Assembly (NCBI GenBank): GCA_963920575.1
Contig: OY986964.1
Coordinates: 15,489,460 to 15,553,459 of the forward strand
Direction of reading: 5' to 3'
Length of the DNA: 64,000 nucleotides
Source: Narthecium ossifragum
Lineage: Eukaryota; Streptophyta; Magnoliopsida; Dioscoreales; Nartheciaceae
A program made the position numbers and the translations under genes. Positions 54,204 through 64,000 of this stretch are shown piece after piece. A model generated the notes under the pieces. It was given only the letters and a program-made list of their open reading frames with translations, searched no databases and was not told the origin of the DNA. Position 1 is the stretch's first letter. The number at the start of each line of letters is the position of its first letter.

Positions 54204-56873
54204 TATCACGCCCCGGCCCAAAAAACCCATATGGACCGGGACGCGAGGGAAAACCTACACTATTTACATCCAATACGGCGCGATAATACACAAAGTGGAA
54301 CTAATTTGAACTTAAAGACTTCCAAGGGCATAATGGTAAAAATAAATATTACATTGCGGAATAAAACTCGATCAAAAGAGGGAACAAGATTTCATATATT
54401 AAACGTTAAGTACATCATCCTCAAAGGTGACTATAAACAAAAACTGACAAAATATACATCTGTCCCTCTGAGACCTCAAACGCCTCCGGAAGTCAACGCG
54501 CCGCCAAGACCTGATCCAGCTGGAACCACCGAGGATAAGTTGACGCATGCACATGTAAACGCAGCTCGGGTAGGAGTGAGCAATAAGCTCAGCAGGGTTC
54601 TACTCTACTCTACGTCGCACAAGAAAAAGGGGAAACCACAAAGCCTCGGGTTCTGTCTCATCTCTAAGGGAAAAAGGAAACTCACGTTACATCCACTGCT
54701 AGACCTAGCTACCCAGCCACGGTCCTAGAGCTAGATCTAAGCTACCCGAGAGGCTCGGATCGGCGAAGACCCTATTCACCCACGTCCTAACCTTATGCTC
54801 TAATGCAAACAGGATGCATGCAATGCTCAAGCACATGTAAAGAGATATAAGCATGTAACAATATGACATCAATTATACAAGGCTAGACATAGCTAATAGC
54901 TAGCCAAAGGGGTGAGCATAGCAAGGGTCTCAAATACAGATAAGCTATACTAACAATACAACGATTAGAGCAAAGCGATAATGATAACACAAATATACAA
55001 TAGTTTTCAGTGCTCTCCGACACCAGACAGACTAAGGTTGCACAGTTACCCAGCATGTAATTGGCCAACAGCCAAGCGATAATAACAATCGAGCCAAATT
55101 CGACATTACAATAACGTCCACAACCGTCAACCGAAATTGCTACAAGGGGATACAACCCCGGCCAAACCATACAACAAGATATATAATCTACCAGTACAAC
55201 GGATTATGCCCCCCGGCGCACGCCAACAATCAGCGGGGCTATTAATCAAAGTAGTAAAACTATTCTAAGCATGCGGGGCACAACTTCGACCCATTTATAC
55301 TAAACTTTCCTGGGGATCGTTACTCCCCCGGTTACCCATAAAGCGATAAAGCAATCACAAACTACATATATATACATATATATAGATATAGCATACTTAT
55401 CGAGAAACTGCTTGAAAATCGGTAGAAATTGATAAACCGATTTGAAATACAACTTACGGCGTAATCCTAAGATAAACTCTTCAAAATCCCGATTAAAATA
55501 TTATAATAATCCTTACCTATCATCGGGATAGCCACACGAGAAATTCAGGTCGAAAAGAAACCGAAAACACCAAATTCGGATCAATTATAACAAATCAACA
55601 TATAAAAGATCGATCATCTTACCCAAGATGATCGATCATTCATATGGGTGTTCACTGTCAGGGAGAAATGGTCGATCTTCTCTCCCAAGGAAGATCGATC
55701 TTCCTTAAGAGTGTTTACTGCCTGGAAGGGAAATGATCGATCATGACACCCATGATCGATCCCCTCCAAGTGTTTCATCTGTCAAGAGAAATGATCGATC
55801 TTTCCTCACAAGGAAGATCGATCATCCTTCAGACGAGACAAAACACTTCAAAAAATGTGATTGATCATTTTACCCAAATGATCGATCCTTCATAGTCGGC
55901 AGGGAAGAGTGAATAGTGTGGGAAATCAAATTCCTTAGATTTAACCTATCAAAACGTACTGAAATCAAACCAAGCTTGGTAGGCATGTGCAATTGGATGT
56001 GGGGAATCTAATGACACTAAGAAATCCAACTTTGGATGATCAAATCCTTCGAATTAAATCAAATTGCCCGAAAGCCGACGAAATCGTTGAAAAACTAAAT
56101 TAGTTGGATTTGATCTATCAAACGGTGATGGAATCCATTCAAACTTTGCAGGAAGGTGGGCTTGATGGTGGGGAATTCATTCATGCCATAAAAACCAAAC
56201 TCAGAACATGGAATATCAGATCTGAGTCCAACCCCGTCGAAAAACCGACAAAAATACAGAATCCGTCCGAAAGAATACAGAAAAGAAACCATAGCTAGCT
56301 TCTAAACATGGCAAAAAACTAGAATACATAAATTCAAAGCATTCCAAAACACACAATAACCACAAATCAAATAAGAGCAATCCTAGGGTTACCAAGTCAT
56401 AGGAATTGGGTAGAAGTACATACATGTATAGACGTGCAGGCGATCTACACGATTCTCAACTCCGATCGCCGCGGATCCGAGCCGAAAAGCCGCAGCCGGA
56501 TCTCCACTCCAGCAGCCAACGAAGGAGAGAGGAAGAGAAAGAGAAAAGAAAGAGAAGAGAGAGAAAAGAGAAGGGTTTAAATAGAAAGCTGGAATCGATC
56601 ACAACCGTCCATTTCGATCTTTCCCGATCGAGCTCTGATCTTTCGATCGAAAGTGCCCTTAAGGTTCTAATCAATCACATACATCAACCCAAGGCAGTGT
56701 GTGCAACGCGGGTGGGAAACCGACTACCAGGGATCAATTTTACCAAATTGCCCCTGGGGTCAAAAACAACGATGCGATCAATCGATCGCATCCCAAGGCC
56801 AACCGAACCAAACCACAAAACCAGACCCTCGACCTAACGCGGTCGGACCGAGTTGGAGGTACGGGTCCTCACA
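54204..56873 (-). mobile_element. Solo LTR-F, chromovirus-type gypsy
   Basis: A 2670-bp LTR starting TATCACGCCCCGGCCC (TG mutated to TA) and ending GGTCCTCACA. Flanks CGAGC (54199-54203) and CGAAC (56874-56878) match at 4 of 5 bases. It lies inside the antisense gene of the Tat element. It has one GATCGATC array (55606-55890). Confidence 0.88.
55606..55890. repeat. Palindromic GATCGATC array of LTR-F
   Basis: About ten sites, such as AAGATCGATCATCTT, AAGATGATCGATCATTC and GGAAGATCGATCTTCC, including variants TGATTGATCATTT and GGTCGATCTTC. Confidence 0.9.
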
Positions 56874-57060
56874 CGAACCCTGAATGGTTCCCACCATTGC
56901 ACAAATGTCTCGGAATATTGTACTCGTCGCTCGACGTCACCAGGGCAAATGATCTCCCGAACGCTCGCTAGGAACCGCTGATGTGCTTCAACTGCATCAG
57001 CCTCCGAGACCTTGAGCCGGTCGGATATGCGTCATTGTTTTGTAAAAAATAGAATCGGCA
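56874..57060 (-). pseudogene. Antisense gene: plant-mobile-domain-like segment
   Basis: The minus-strand frame reads QFGFTQLLPILFF, a stop, then RISDRLKVSEADAVEAHQRF and DVERRVQYSETFVQWWEPF. The QFGF-x-Q start and the final (Y/F)V-x-WW motif match the C-terminal end of plant mobile domain (PMD, aminotransferase-like) proteins. The frame continues across solo LTR-F into RLNSSSDGVVPRPWSSQ, ending at the donor at 54151. The N-terminal part of the PMD is missing. Confidence 0.55.
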
Positions 57061-57985
57061 GGAGCTGGGTGAACCCGAACTGTCGAGCAACCAAACTCGG
57101 GGAGTATGTGTTGCGCCCCGACCCGTGAAAGCTCAACCGGGCGGGGCGACGCGAATCGGAACCTAACAAACTGCGAAAAATTTGACGAGGGTTCCCTCTA
57201 ACCTATTGGTCTCCCTAAGTAATTCATCAAACCACCCTCAATTAACAAAACTACAATTTATATAAACCTCAAACTGAAGATTACAAAACCCAAGTTTAAT
57301 ATACAAAGCCTCGAAAAGGGGAAGATCAAATACAACATAAATATACTCATGTAGGAGGCTAACTAACAAAAGTTATGGGAAAACAAATCACCACTCCTCA
57401 GACTCCGCCTGGCGCCGCCGCACCGCCGACCAACTGCCCGGTAGGAGCCACCGAAGAGGAGCTAACGCCTGCACCTACAAAACGCAGTCCGGATAGGAGT
57501 GAGCAACTAAGCTCAGCAGGAAAATTACACTATGACACACATAAGGAAGAGGGAAATGTAAGAGTGTCACCCCCGAGCAAGGCTTGGGTGTACACAGGGG
57601 TCCCATAACCCCACCGCGTGTCCATGAGGTCCACGATCATGATCTTCCAGAAGAACTAGTCACATGATGGGTCATGCTCAGTAAATAGGAAAACAACACT
57701 GCTGACTTACAAGCAGGTAATCGACACTGCTGGCGGGAAATGACATCGCTGAGTAGGCACACCCTCTACTCAAGAGCCGTCACAACTGGACACCGGCTAC
57801 ACCTTAGAACCCGGCTCGAGGCTGACACGACCTCTATAATCATCAAGCAACATGTGTACGAGTCATCTAGGCCTATCATCGAAATCGACTGTGCACCACC
57901 ATTCAAACCTGGTCCAAGCTACCTGACCCCGGTCCTAGGGCTAAATCTAAGCTTCCAAGCCTCGAGACGGCGACCCACAGATCCC

Positions 57986-59434
57986 TGATAAGTCACTAAA
58001 TGTTCATGATTCAACCCCTTAGCTTAGCTTTGTTATGCCTAGAGTGTTTGTATTTGATAGTTTGTTAGTTGATTTCAGGTTTAATGAAGATTCAAGCTAG
58101 AAATTACAAAAAAGGGTTAATATGCTGAAATACACTGCTCTGTCGACTGTTAGCATAATATTCACCAGAAATTATTCTTATGTCCAAATATTCTGAAATT
58201 TGGGTGACATGTAGAAGACATCAAGACGTACAACTTTTATGTTGGACACTTTCAGACATTCCGGATGGATGGATAGCAGTTTTGAAGAAGATGAAGATAT
58301 TTAGCTGCTGAAAGACTGGTCCATCAATGTACGAGAGAATATTCGCCAAATATTCTAGATAAGTCCGAATATTATAAAATCTTTGGGAGAAGACAGAAGA
58401 CTTCCTAATCTACATCTTTCCTGTTGAGTACATTTCCAAATTCCGGACAGGTTGAACCCAGTCGCGACCAGAAGAGGCAGTCCGAATTAAACTAGGAATT
58501 CCGAGTTGCACTAGAGGTCCAACTCAACTTAGCCATAACCCTAATTCCGGGATTAAGGGTTTTTATTATAAAAAGGGTTATTCCAGCAAAACTTCTTATC
58601 TTTTTGACTATCTTTGGAGAGGGAATTAAGGAGAAGGCAGCGAGGATGCGGATGGTGACAGCTGCGTATTCCGAGCCAACGGCGTTCATCCAAAAGATGA
58701 GTTGCTAATTGTTGTACTTAGGATTATTCATGAAACCCTAATGTAGTTTTCTATCTTCTTTGGTTTGAATCTTGTAATCTTCTTAAGACATGATCTTATG
58801 AATATGATTTTTAATGTTAATAAAGTTGAGGGAACAGAGTTCCTTGACGTATTTTCAGTCCTACATGATTTCTGTGATTAATTGTAGAGATTCATAGGAT
58901 GGTTTTCATGTGGTTTTTGGTTTACCTTTGAGATAGTCTATGCTACGTGAAGATAAGTCATGCTAAGGTCATTAGGAGTAGAATAATTTAATGTAATCGT
59001 AGGACCAAAGATGATTTATGCTAAACAAAGATAGACTATGCCGTTGGAAACATAAACCTTATTTTAGGGATTCATGTAAGCTTAAGAAGCTGTGGATTCA
59101 TAATGTTTAGAGAAGAGAACAAGAGGATAACTAGAGAAGATTGAAGGTGAAACTAGGGCGGATTGAGTAATTCCTAAGTCACTTATCCATTGATTCAAAT
59201 TGATCAATATTTTATCTCTTTTATTTATTAGTTTAGATAACTCTATTCTATCTTTGATTCTTTTCCTTAATTTTAGGGTTTTGAGAATTGATTTCAGTTT
59301 CCAACGTTTTCCCTGTGGATCGACTCTGGACTTCACCGCTATTTCTACCTAGTAGTGTAGTGATTGAATAAGGATTATAAATTTATATTTGATTGAGTTT
59401 GCAACGTTTTAACGACGACGTTTGTAAGCGATCA
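57986..59434 (+). mobile_element. Solo LTR-H, Athila-like, inside LTR-G
   Basis: A 1449-bp insertion starting TGATAAGTCACTAAATG and ending GCGATCA. Flanks ATCCC (57981-57985) and ATCGC (59435-59439) match at 4 of 5, and the LTR-G sequence closes up correctly when it is removed. CCCTGTGGATCGACTCT (near 59310) and the TGAT start are shared with the Athila LTR at 45677. It has AATATTC motifs (58144-58380) where that LTR has GATCGATC. Confidence 0.85.
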
Positions 59435-59924
59435 ATCGCCTACGTCCTAACCTTATGCAACTAATGCGCAGCCAGGAATGCATGCAATGCATATACACAG
59501 GATAGCAAATAAGCATGCAACATATGCGATGACAACAAAGCAAGGTCTGGGCTCGGCACCCTGCCAGGCCGGGGTGGTGAACATGTATTTAAGGTCAAGA
59601 ACTGCTGCAATGGTACCACCACCAACTGCCAGCCAGTTCACCAGCAACCTGTGTCGGGAAGCAGCCCCGTAAACAACAGCTAACAAACCACACATATAAG
59701 CACTCGGCGCACGCAAGCATGCAAGGTTAAAGAAAGTTGTAGGGCTACCCGCCCGCTTATACTAAACATCCCAGGAGTCATCACTCTCATGGTTCACCAC
59801 TACCCCTCATTATAGGGCTAGCATGCTTAATGATATGTACTAGTTTATAAAGCGGTAGAGGAAAACGCATAGGCGAAGCCCCGCGGGCAAAACCACTTAA
59901 AACACCTCCCTGTTACATGAGGGA

Positions 59925-60215
59925 TCGATCATCTCAAGGAGGGATGATCGATCACCAAGCCAAGGGATCGATCATCCCTCCAGGATGATCGATCACCAAG
60001 CCAAGGGATCGATCATCCCTCCAGGATGATCGATCACCAAGCCAAAGGATCGATCATCCCTCCAAGATGATCGATCACCTTCGTGACCAAGGACTCACCC
60101 ATGCCAGCCAAGGAACATGATCGATCATCTCCAACCAGATGATCGATCCTTCACGGGCTAGGCGTGACCAACCTAGGAAGATCGATCATTCCTCCAGAAT
60201 GATCGATCCTGATGG
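59925..60215. repeat. Palindromic GATCGATC array 1 of LTR-G
   Basis: About a dozen sites. A roughly 45-bp unit, AGGATGATCGATCACCAAGC plus CAAGGGATCGATCATCCC, is repeated three times in tandem (59940-60080). Confidence 0.92.
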
Positions 60216-60577
60216 GTTCTCCGGCCACCGACAGCGAGAAATACAGCCGGAAAACTCCACCAAATCCCGCAAAACCTTGGGATCTGGTAGTACAAAGGAC
60301 CACGAGTCCAAAACCGGTAAGCATGCTACAAACCATCAAACATACAACAAAATCTAAGTAAAACAAACCACAAACAACTCAAAACTCACAAAACCAGAAA
60401 AGCAAGTAGGTAGGAATCCCTACTTAGACTAGAGCAGCTTCAATCCCAGCTGCCAAGCCAACGATCACCTTCAATCTCTTCCAAATCCGGCCAGATCTCA
60501 GCTCAAGAACGCGGATTTCAAAAGGATTGAAAGAAGGAAGCCGCATCCGTTATATAGGCAAACAAACCGACTTAAGG

Positions 60578-60742
60578 ATGATCGATCATTTAAAGAGGGA
60601 TGATCGATCATCCATGACGATCGCAACTCCCTGACATCAAATGATCGATCCTTCCAGCAAGTGATGATCGATCCTTCCAGCAAGGGATGATCGATCATTC
60701 ACCAAATGATCGATCCTCCTAGTAAGGGAAGATCGATCATCT
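60578..60742. repeat. Palindromic GATCGATC array 2 of LTR-G
   Basis: About eight sites, including GGATGATCGATCATTT, AATGATCGATCCTTCC and GGAAGATCGATCATC, in the same relative place as array 2 of LTR-B. Confidence 0.92.
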
Positions 60743-60974
60743 GGGTGCAAAAAGCTAGACTTGGGCTAGCTTTCTAGCCCAAGCCCAAATCTTTCGATCC
60801 CGGGTTCACCTAATGGTTCTAAACAGAAATTATCACAAACAAGGTCAGTGTGTGCACATGCGGGTGCGAAACAAACCAACAAGGTGCAATTTACCAAATT
60901 GCCCTTGCGGTCCACAACGAGCCACGGGCCCGCCCTAGCTGGTCGGCCCAGGAGTAGAGGGGCAGGTCCTCACA

Positions 60975-62049
60975 ATATGGCTCTAAATAACAGGTACTAA
61001 AGCCGACGTCATCAGTCCCGGATCTAAACGACCTCGAGGTCGAGGTACCTTGAGAGAGCATTGATATTGGCGTCAAGCGACCCCCGAAGTCGAAGCAACG
61101 CATGAAGTCTCGAGTCCGGGAACTGTGTAACCTCGAGGTCGAAGCACTAAGCAACCCAGAGGTCGAGGCTCTTGAGGTCAAGGGACTAAGCAACCTCGAT
61201 GTTAAAGCGTCATATGAATCCATGGTCCCGAAGTTGGGCAAGCTCAAGGTCGAGACAATAGATGAAGCCGGACCATCAGGAGTACACCGGGACTACTGTA
61301 ACCCCACGATCCACCCAACTACTCTCTTAAAGCGAAAGCATGGAAAGTGGAGCCAGAATGCAGCTAAACGGTTATCCATAGGGGACCACGTGTCAAGACG
61401 ACAACGAGATTCGACCCATAATGGGAACCACGAAGAGTCCCGGGTCATTAGTCGTGGGCGATAGCTAGCATGGCCACGTGGGGGGCGGCAGTCTGAAGTA
61501 TAAAAGCTTTGAAGACAGAGGAAGAAAGATCCCCGACGGAAACCAGAACTTTGCTACTAGTATTCCTTTAGCTACTATAATTTCCTTCTAGCTTGTATTC
61601 ATAGGAACTTCATCGGAGCTGTAATCAAACCAGTTGATGTTTCAATGGAAGTAAGTAGTTAGCTTTTCTTGCTTTACTTGCTTTCTTTAACTTTAGAAGT
61701 AGCTCGATTACTTCTTAGGAGTAGTTCGATTACCTCTTAGGAGTAGCCCACTTATCACTCTAGGAGTAGTGTAACCTACATTAGGAGTAGAGCAAGTACT
61801 TCTAGGTGTAGTGTAATCAACTCTAGGAGTAGAGTAATTGTTCTAGTAGCAGCAGACCCATTCCTTAGCAACCATTACCCAAAAACCCCATAAAAATTCA
61901 CCTTCATTTGGACTTGAGTTTCCCCAAAAGTCCTCTTAATTGAGTCACGTTTGAATCCACACTCCCTTCTGATAACCCTGCGCTACGGTTGGCACACCTC
62001 ACATGCCTGGCGACCACATATCCATCTCAGGTGCAATTTTTGAGCAACA
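60975..62049 (+). repeat. Tat 3-prime LTR, 5-prime-truncated (1075 bp)
   Basis: It aligns with the 5-prime LTR from about 37950 to its end (TTTGAGCAACA), with TATA box TATAAAAG at 61499-61506 and the same CTCGAGGTCGA and CTAGGAGTAG arrays. The first 320 bp of U3 are missing; the break coincides with the LTR-G insertion site. Confidence 0.85.
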
Positions 62050-62354
62050 TACTTCTAGGTAGAAAGAGTAATGTTTGTGCTACTCCTAAGTAGAAGGAAT
62101 AATAGGAATGAAAGAAATTTCATTAATCAAAGTCGTGTGTCGATTCTCTTCTTCTACAAGATATTTATACAACTCTTAAAGAGAATAACTTCTGCCATGA
62201 TTCCATACGGTTTCTCCCGTGACCTCTGACGGTTGTACTCCATGTTTCTGACGGTTGTTCTCCATGATCAACGATAATTGAATCCCATCACGTACCAATT
62301 CTGACCTTTTTTTTTTTTTGTACCCTCGAAATCTGCCAATTTTAGATTGTAACA
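62050..62354 (-). mobile_element. Right part of LTR-like element L
   Basis: It continues the TAGGTAGAAAGAGTAATG tandem array from 37629. The minus strand has a TATA box (TATAAATAT, complement of 62161-62169), followed by ATTAATGAAATTTCTTTCATTC, a layout typical of copia LTRs. A T-run lies near 62309-62322. It ends at ATTGTAACA (62354). Confidence 0.45.
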
Positions 62355-62795
62355 GTGGGCCTAGGTTTTTCATGGGAGATGAATAGATAAACCCCGGCAG
62401 AACCAACTCACTAGTATGGATGGGCCCATGCGGGGGATCTCAAAAGCAAGATCTTTCTTACAAGTAGGTAGTTTCTAGAAGTGACAAGGGCGTACATGCA
62501 AAATTACCGATTTTAAACGTAGACATGGAAAACGGCGAGAGGAGAGATAAATGGCGGACGTTAGGTGCGGGATTAAATCGGATTCAATTTGGGGCACTTT
62601 AAATCCCGACCATTTGGGTCACCACGAGACCGCTACTACTAAGAAGTAAATATATTACGGCTACTCTCGCTCAGAGTGCTCAACGGAACTCAAGAAGCTC
62701 TCTGTTCTTTGGATTCTCCTTCCCTTCCCCAACCCTTCTCCACGACCATACACTAGAATAGGAAGAGATCTCGCATAGAAGTGCTGGAGAGGAGG
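62355..62795 (+). promoter_or_regulatory. Presumed promoter and 5-prime UTR of the IQD-like gene
   Basis: Apparently single-copy sequence turning C/T-rich (CTCTGTTCTTTGGATTCTCC, about 62700-62750) before the start codon, as in many plant 5-prime UTRs. No strong TATA box is seen at a proper distance. The nearest transposon boundary is about 440 bp upstream of the ATG. Confidence 0.5.
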
Positions 62796-62894
62796 ATGGG
62801 GAGATCGACGAGCTCGTGCCTCAAGATCATGACCTGCGCCGGCGGGGATACAGCCGAAGACGACGTTTTGGATCCGACGGAAGCTCCGGCTGAG
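62796..62894 (+). CDS. IQD31/32-like calmodulin-binding protein, exon 1
   Basis: 33 codons start MGRSTSSCLKIMTCAGGD and end EAPAE, followed by a splice donor GAG|GTAGTT at 62895. The MGRS-x-SSCLK-(I/L)-x-C-GG start and the acidic end of exon 1 match plant IQ-DOMAIN 31/32-type proteins, which bind calmodulin through IQ motifs and associate with microtubules or the plasma membrane. The diagnostic second-exon motif (SDKRGWSFRKRS-like) and the IQ motifs lie beyond the window. The start was chosen as the first ATG after a stop-rich leader. Family knowledge, not the fragment itself, supports the function. Confidence 0.7.
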
Positions 62895-64000
62895 GTAGTT
62901 CTATTATCCCCTTTTTTCCCTCGATTTTGAGCTTGTTCTCATAGGTTTTCTTGGAATACCGGGGTTTTGGCTATCGATCTGTGTGTTGTAGAGAGATCCG
63001 AGCCGGGTTGAGTGTTTTCGGGAATTTCTGATGGCGGAGTTGTTGATTTAAGGGTAGATTTAGTGGAATTTTAGCTGGAATTGGTGAGTTTTCATTTAGT
63101 TTGCGGATAATAGTGTTCGATTATGTAGATCTGCTGTCCTAGTTTTGTGATGAGTGAAATTCTCGGACGCGATGGTTGGAGTTGTTACACTGCATTAATT
63201 GACACCGCGTTGGCTATTGCTGGATGGAAAGAGTGATGGGTCTAATCAGATGCATTTGTTGCATTGTGCTTCTTTTGTTTAATCGGCAATGTAGAGTATC
63301 TGGTGATGTTGGATAAGACTACCAGGGTCTCCATAAGTACTGTATGGCAACTTTGTCGGATTGTAGTATGTTGACGTACTTTGATTGGCTCTTTAATGTG
63401 GACTAGGATCTCAATTGGCGAATTAATTGAGCATGTTTTTGTACTATGTAGTGCTCTCAAATTTTTGGTGGGTATGTTTATTCTAATCTAAATTTTACCA
63501 TTAAATTCATTAAATTGGTCCATCTTCTTAGAGTTAGATCTGCTGTGGTGAATTTCACAAGATGCTTTTCTTCTAGTTCAAATGGAGGAAATATGGTGGC
63601 CTTTTATGGATTTCAGGGAAAAGGTAAGAGACTGGAATTTCAGGGCAAGAAATATTCATCCAGCATGAATCAACAAGTTAACAACAAAAAACAGATAGGA
63701 AAATTAATGTTTGTATTGGTCGAAGATGAATTGTACTTAAGCTTTATTTCTAATCGAAGAAGCTACATTTTCTTGGATAAGTTACTGCACTATGTGGCCC
63801 TTTGTGGTCTTTACTAGTTTGGAAGCACTGCTTCTCATTTGGATTTGACACCAATCAGAAACCTTGTAGCTATGTGTCTGATTGGTTGGTTGACTGGGAG
63901 CTGTGTTCAACAATGCCACGAGATAGGTTTGCAGAAATTACACTTTACATCTTTTTGTATTTAATGAGATGTCAATCGAAGGTTGGTCAATGGCCAAGTA
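62895..64000 (+). other. First intron of the IQD-like gene (incomplete)
   Basis: T-rich sequence beginning GTAGTT with no stretch resembling IQD exon 2. An open frame at 63515-63817 has no recognisable similarity and lacks exon-like borders. The intron continues past the window edge. Confidence 0.6.

Larger units (their letters stand above)
57109..60974 (-). mobile_element. Solo LTR-G, chromovirus-type gypsy, itself interrupted
   Basis: It starts TGTTGCGCCCCGACCC and ends GGTCCTCACA. Flanks GTATG (57104-57108) and ATATG (60975-60979) match at 4 of 5. Without LTR-H (57986-59434) it is about 2.4 kb. It sits at the junction between the Tat polypurine-like tract (AAACTCGGGGAG, about 57093-57104) and the truncated Tat 3-prime LTR. 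Arrays of GATCGATC lie at 59925-60215 and 60578-60742. Confidence 0.9.
37630..62049 (+). mobile_element. Tat-lineage Ty3/gypsy retrotransposon with five nested insertions
   Basis: The perfect target duplication TACTT lies at 37625-37629 and 62050-62054. The order is 5-prime LTR, primer-site region, gag, protease region, RT, RNase H, a second RNase H, integrase, an antisense gene, and a 5-prime-truncated 3-prime LTR. Dual RNase H and an extra gene between pol and the 3-prime LTR are Tat-lineage traits. Insertions are solo LTR-K, Athila fragment I, solo LTR-F and solo LTR-G (with LTR-H inside). Without them the element is about 13 kb. Every coding region is broken. Confidence 0.88.

Noticed and set aside
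59925..60742. Regularly spaced palindromes resembling a CRISPR array
   Set aside because: Spacing is irregular, spacers are short C/T-rich linkers, the DNA is an LTR in a plant genome, and no cas-like gene exists.
63515..63817. 100-codon open frame downstream of IQD exon 1
   Set aside because: No similarity to IQD exons or any family; it lies in the presumed first intron.

Overview
This window is nuclear DNA from a flowering plant, most likely a non-grass monocot. That is judged from the long chromovirus, Tat and Athila LTRs, the FAR1-type MULE, and one GC-rich host first exon; the species cannot be fixed from sequence alone. About nine tenths of the window is transposable-element sequence, much of it nested, and almost every element is broken. 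Only one host gene is convincing: exon 1 of an IQD31/32-like calmodulin-binding protein gene at 62.80 kb, whose intron runs off the right edge.

Layout. 1-3.65 kb: two degenerate Ty1/copia gag copies facing away from each other, joined by a long imperfect inverted repeat that carries tRNA-like A/B boxes. 3.7-7.96 kb: mostly non-coding DNA with microsatellites, one possible minus-strand first exon, and an AT-rich element with terminal inverted repeats. 7.96-10.42 kb: a solo LTR (LTR-A). 10.7-10.9 kb: a scrap of hAT/ZMYM1-like coding sequence. 10.91-16.17 kb: a full-length but frame-broken copia element. 17.3-18.3 kb: a 125-bp tandem repeat and a Tourist-like MITE with a TTA target duplication. 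18.5-27.5 kb: a Mutator-like element (MULE) with about 360-bp inverted repeats, a FAR1/FRS-type transposase pseudogene and a convergent coiled-coil/membrane ORF. It is interrupted by a deleted gypsy element (B, duplication AGTTA) and a solo LTR (C, duplication ATGGC). 29.25-34.49 kb: two solo LTRs (D, E) only 7 bp apart, splitting a TATA box from the DNA that once lay downstream. 34.5-37.5 kb: intergenic DNA.

37.6-62.05 kb: a large Tat-lineage Ty3/gypsy element (duplication TACTT), about 13 kb without its guests. It has gag, RT-RNase H, a second RNase H, integrase, and an antisense, apparently spliced gene with a plant-mobile-domain-like segment. It is interrupted by a small solo LTR (K), an Athila fragment (I), and two chromovirus-type solo LTRs (F, G). 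LTR-G itself contains an Athila-like solo LTR (H). The Tat element appears to sit in yet another LTR-like element (L). 62.35-64 kb: host promoter, IQD exon 1 and the start of its intron.

The seven chromovirus-type LTR loci (A, B, C, D, E, F, G) share ends (TGTGAGGACC...CGGGGCGTGACA in sense orientation), and five of the seven have perfect 5-bp target duplications. The most unusual signal is a set of short palindromic-motif arrays (mainly ATGATCGATCAT; elsewhere CGGTCGACCG-type or GAATATTC) in the LTRs. Similar arrays occur in LTRs from different lineages (chromovirus-type and Athila), and the motif class changes between subfamilies. A second motif, CTAGGAGTAG, likewise recurs in the Tat LTR, in K and in L. 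Nothing here looks like an operon, a CRISPR array or a prokaryotic system.
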